Below, one piece after another: positions 7,397 through 8,381 of a stretch of 8,381 bases of DNA (the first letter of the stretch is position 1; each line of letters begins with the position of its first letter). The notes beneath the pieces are model-generated. The model worked only from the letters and a program-made list of their open reading frames with translations, was not told the origin of the DNA and did not search any database. This DNA comes from Methylocystis sp. (GTDB taxonomy: Bacteria > Pseudomonadota > Alphaproteobacteria > Rhizobiales > Beijerinckiaceae), in the NCBI GenBank assembly GCA_023253795.1, contig JALRFG010000080.1, positions 1 through 8,381 of the forward strand, written 5' to 3'. The position numbers and the translations under genes are program-made.

Positions 7397-8381
7397 CTAT
7401 TTTTCCTGCGCCGCCGGCAACGACAGCGTCACGCGCAGGCCCGGCGCATTGTCCTCGATCCGCAGCACGCCATGATGCAGGCGCGCGATGGCCGCCGCCA
7501 TCGACAGGCCGAGTCCTGAGCCCGGCAGCGTGCGAGAATTCTCCAGCCGCACGAAACGTCCTGTGAGCCTCTCGCGATCCGCCGCCGAAACCCCCGGTCC
7601 ATGATCGGCGACGGTGATCTCAATGCGATCGCCGGCGCGGCGGGCGCTCACATCGACATGGGGATCGCGTTCGCAGCGGCCATATTTCAACGCATTGTCG
7701 ATCAGATTGACAACCGCCTGTCCGAGCAACTCACGATTGCCGGTCACCATCAGGCCGGGCTCGGTCTCAAGAGCAAGCGTCATGCCCTGCTCTTCTGCTA
7801 CCGGTTCGTACATTTCGGCCATATCGCCGACAACCACGCCCGCATCGCAGGCGACAAGATTATCCGTTGAATAGCCAGCCTCGGCGCGCGCAATCATCAG
7901 CAGGGCATTAAAGACAGCGATGAGATCGTCGGACTCATCGATAATCGCCGCCAGCGCCTCTTTCTGTTTTTTGGGATCATCCGCCTGACGCAGCGCCGCT
8001 TCGGCGCGATTGCGCATGCGTGTCAGCGGCGTCTTGAGATCATGGGCGATGTTATCGGAGACCTCGCGTAAGCCGGCCATCAATTCCGAGATGCGCGCCA
8101 GCATGGCGTTGAAAGTCTCGGCTAGACGATCAAGTTCATCGCCGGAGCCCGAAACCGCAAGGCGCTCATTCATGTCGCCGGCCATAATCCGACGGGCGGA
8201 GGCCGACATAATATCGACGCGCTCGATCATCCGATAAGACACGAACAGACCGCCAAAGACGCCGACCAGCACCAGCCAGAACAGCGACACGCCCAGCGCG
8301 TTACGAAGAATATCGCGCAACACCCGATGATCTTCGATATCGTGGCCGATCAACAGGCGAAAGCCGCCGGGGATCAGAAAC
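7397..8381 (-). CDS. HAMP-domain sensor histidine kinase, 5' end outside window
   Basis: C-terminal part of an inner-membrane two-component sensor kinase of the EnvZ/PhoQ-like HAMP class. The frame is open through the right edge, so the N-terminus, with an expected first membrane segment and sensor domain, lies beyond 8381. About 328 residues are visible. Numbering from the TTG codon at 8353, which I read as an internal Leu and not a start: membrane segment at about 20-40, HAMP at about 40-92, HisKA with phosphoacceptor H104 (NIAHDLKTPLTRMR), and an ATPase domain with N-box NLIDNALKYG (216-225), ADHGPGV (249-255) and GSGLGLSMAAAIARLHHG (278-295). All catalytic boxes are intact. Its response regulator would be expected just beyond the right edge, which cannot be checked here. 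Input signal unknown. Convergent with the PleC-like gene. Confidence 0.88.
   Translation of the reverse strand, partial: FLIPGGFRLLIGHDIEDHRVLRDILRNALGVSLFWLVLVGVFGGLFVSYRMIERVDIMSASARRIMAGDMNERLAVSGSGDELDRLAETFNAMLARISELMAGLREVSDNIAHDLKTPLTRMRNRAEAALRQADDPKKQKEALAAIIDESDDLIAVFNALLMIARAEAGYSTDNLVACDAGVVVGDMAEMYEPVAEEQGMTLALETEPGLMVTGNRELLGQAVVNLIDNALKYGRCERDPHVDVSARRAGDRIEITVADHGPGVSAADRERLTGRFVRLENSRTLPGSGLGLSMAAAIARLHHGVLRIEDNAPGLRVTLSLPAAQEK

Noticed and set aside
8351..8353. TTG as start codon of the HAMP kinase.
   Set aside because: The frame stays open to the window edge and the upstream codons continue a plausible kinase sequence, so the gene is cut by the edge and not started here.
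1..8381. tRNA or rRNA genes, CRISPR array, insertion sequence or phage attachment site.
   Set aside because: No repeat-spacer pattern, transposase, terminal inverted repeats or tRNA-like fold was found; genes fill nearly all of the window.

Overview
This 8.4 kb window looks like ordinary chromosome from an alphaproteobacterium, most likely of the order Hyphomicrobiales (Rhizobiales). Coding sequence is GC-rich (about 63% in the lines I counted) and all five genes have alphaproteobacterial family members. The strongest pointers are a PleC/DivJ-type sensor kinase and, just upstream of it, a perfect CtrA-type box with a cluster of GANTC (CcrM-type) methylation sites. The genus cannot be fixed from the sequence. 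A Beijerinckiaceae/Methylocystaceae-like origin would fit but is a guess.

Layout, left to right. Positions 1-154 are an AT-rich leader with a consensus TATAAT and two inverted repeats. It precedes modE (155-943, +), a full-length molybdate-responsive regulator with a winged helix and two Mop domains. Convergent with it, 12 bp apart, is a glycerol dehydrogenase gene (956-2065, -, gldA type) with all its metal ligands. A 183 bp divergent intergenic region (2066-2248) separates it from pepN (2249-4900, +), an M1-family aminopeptidase N with an intact active site. A 131 bp regulatory region (4901-5031) carries the CtrA box and four GANTC sites. It leads into a 776-residue PleC-like membrane histidine kinase (5032-7362, +). 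Convergent with that, 34 bp apart, is a second, HAMP-type histidine kinase (7397-8381, -), cut at its 5' end by the window edge.

Functionally this is a set of neighbours and not one pathway: molybdenum sensing, glycerol/dihydroxyacetone interconversion, peptide turnover, cell-cycle or polarity signalling, and an envelope-type two-component sensor. No mobile element, CRISPR array, tRNA or rRNA was seen. I found no clearly undescribed system. The most informative non-coding signal is the cell-cycle-style control region in front of the PleC-like kinase. Secondary points of interest are the lower GC of modE and possible operators in its leader.
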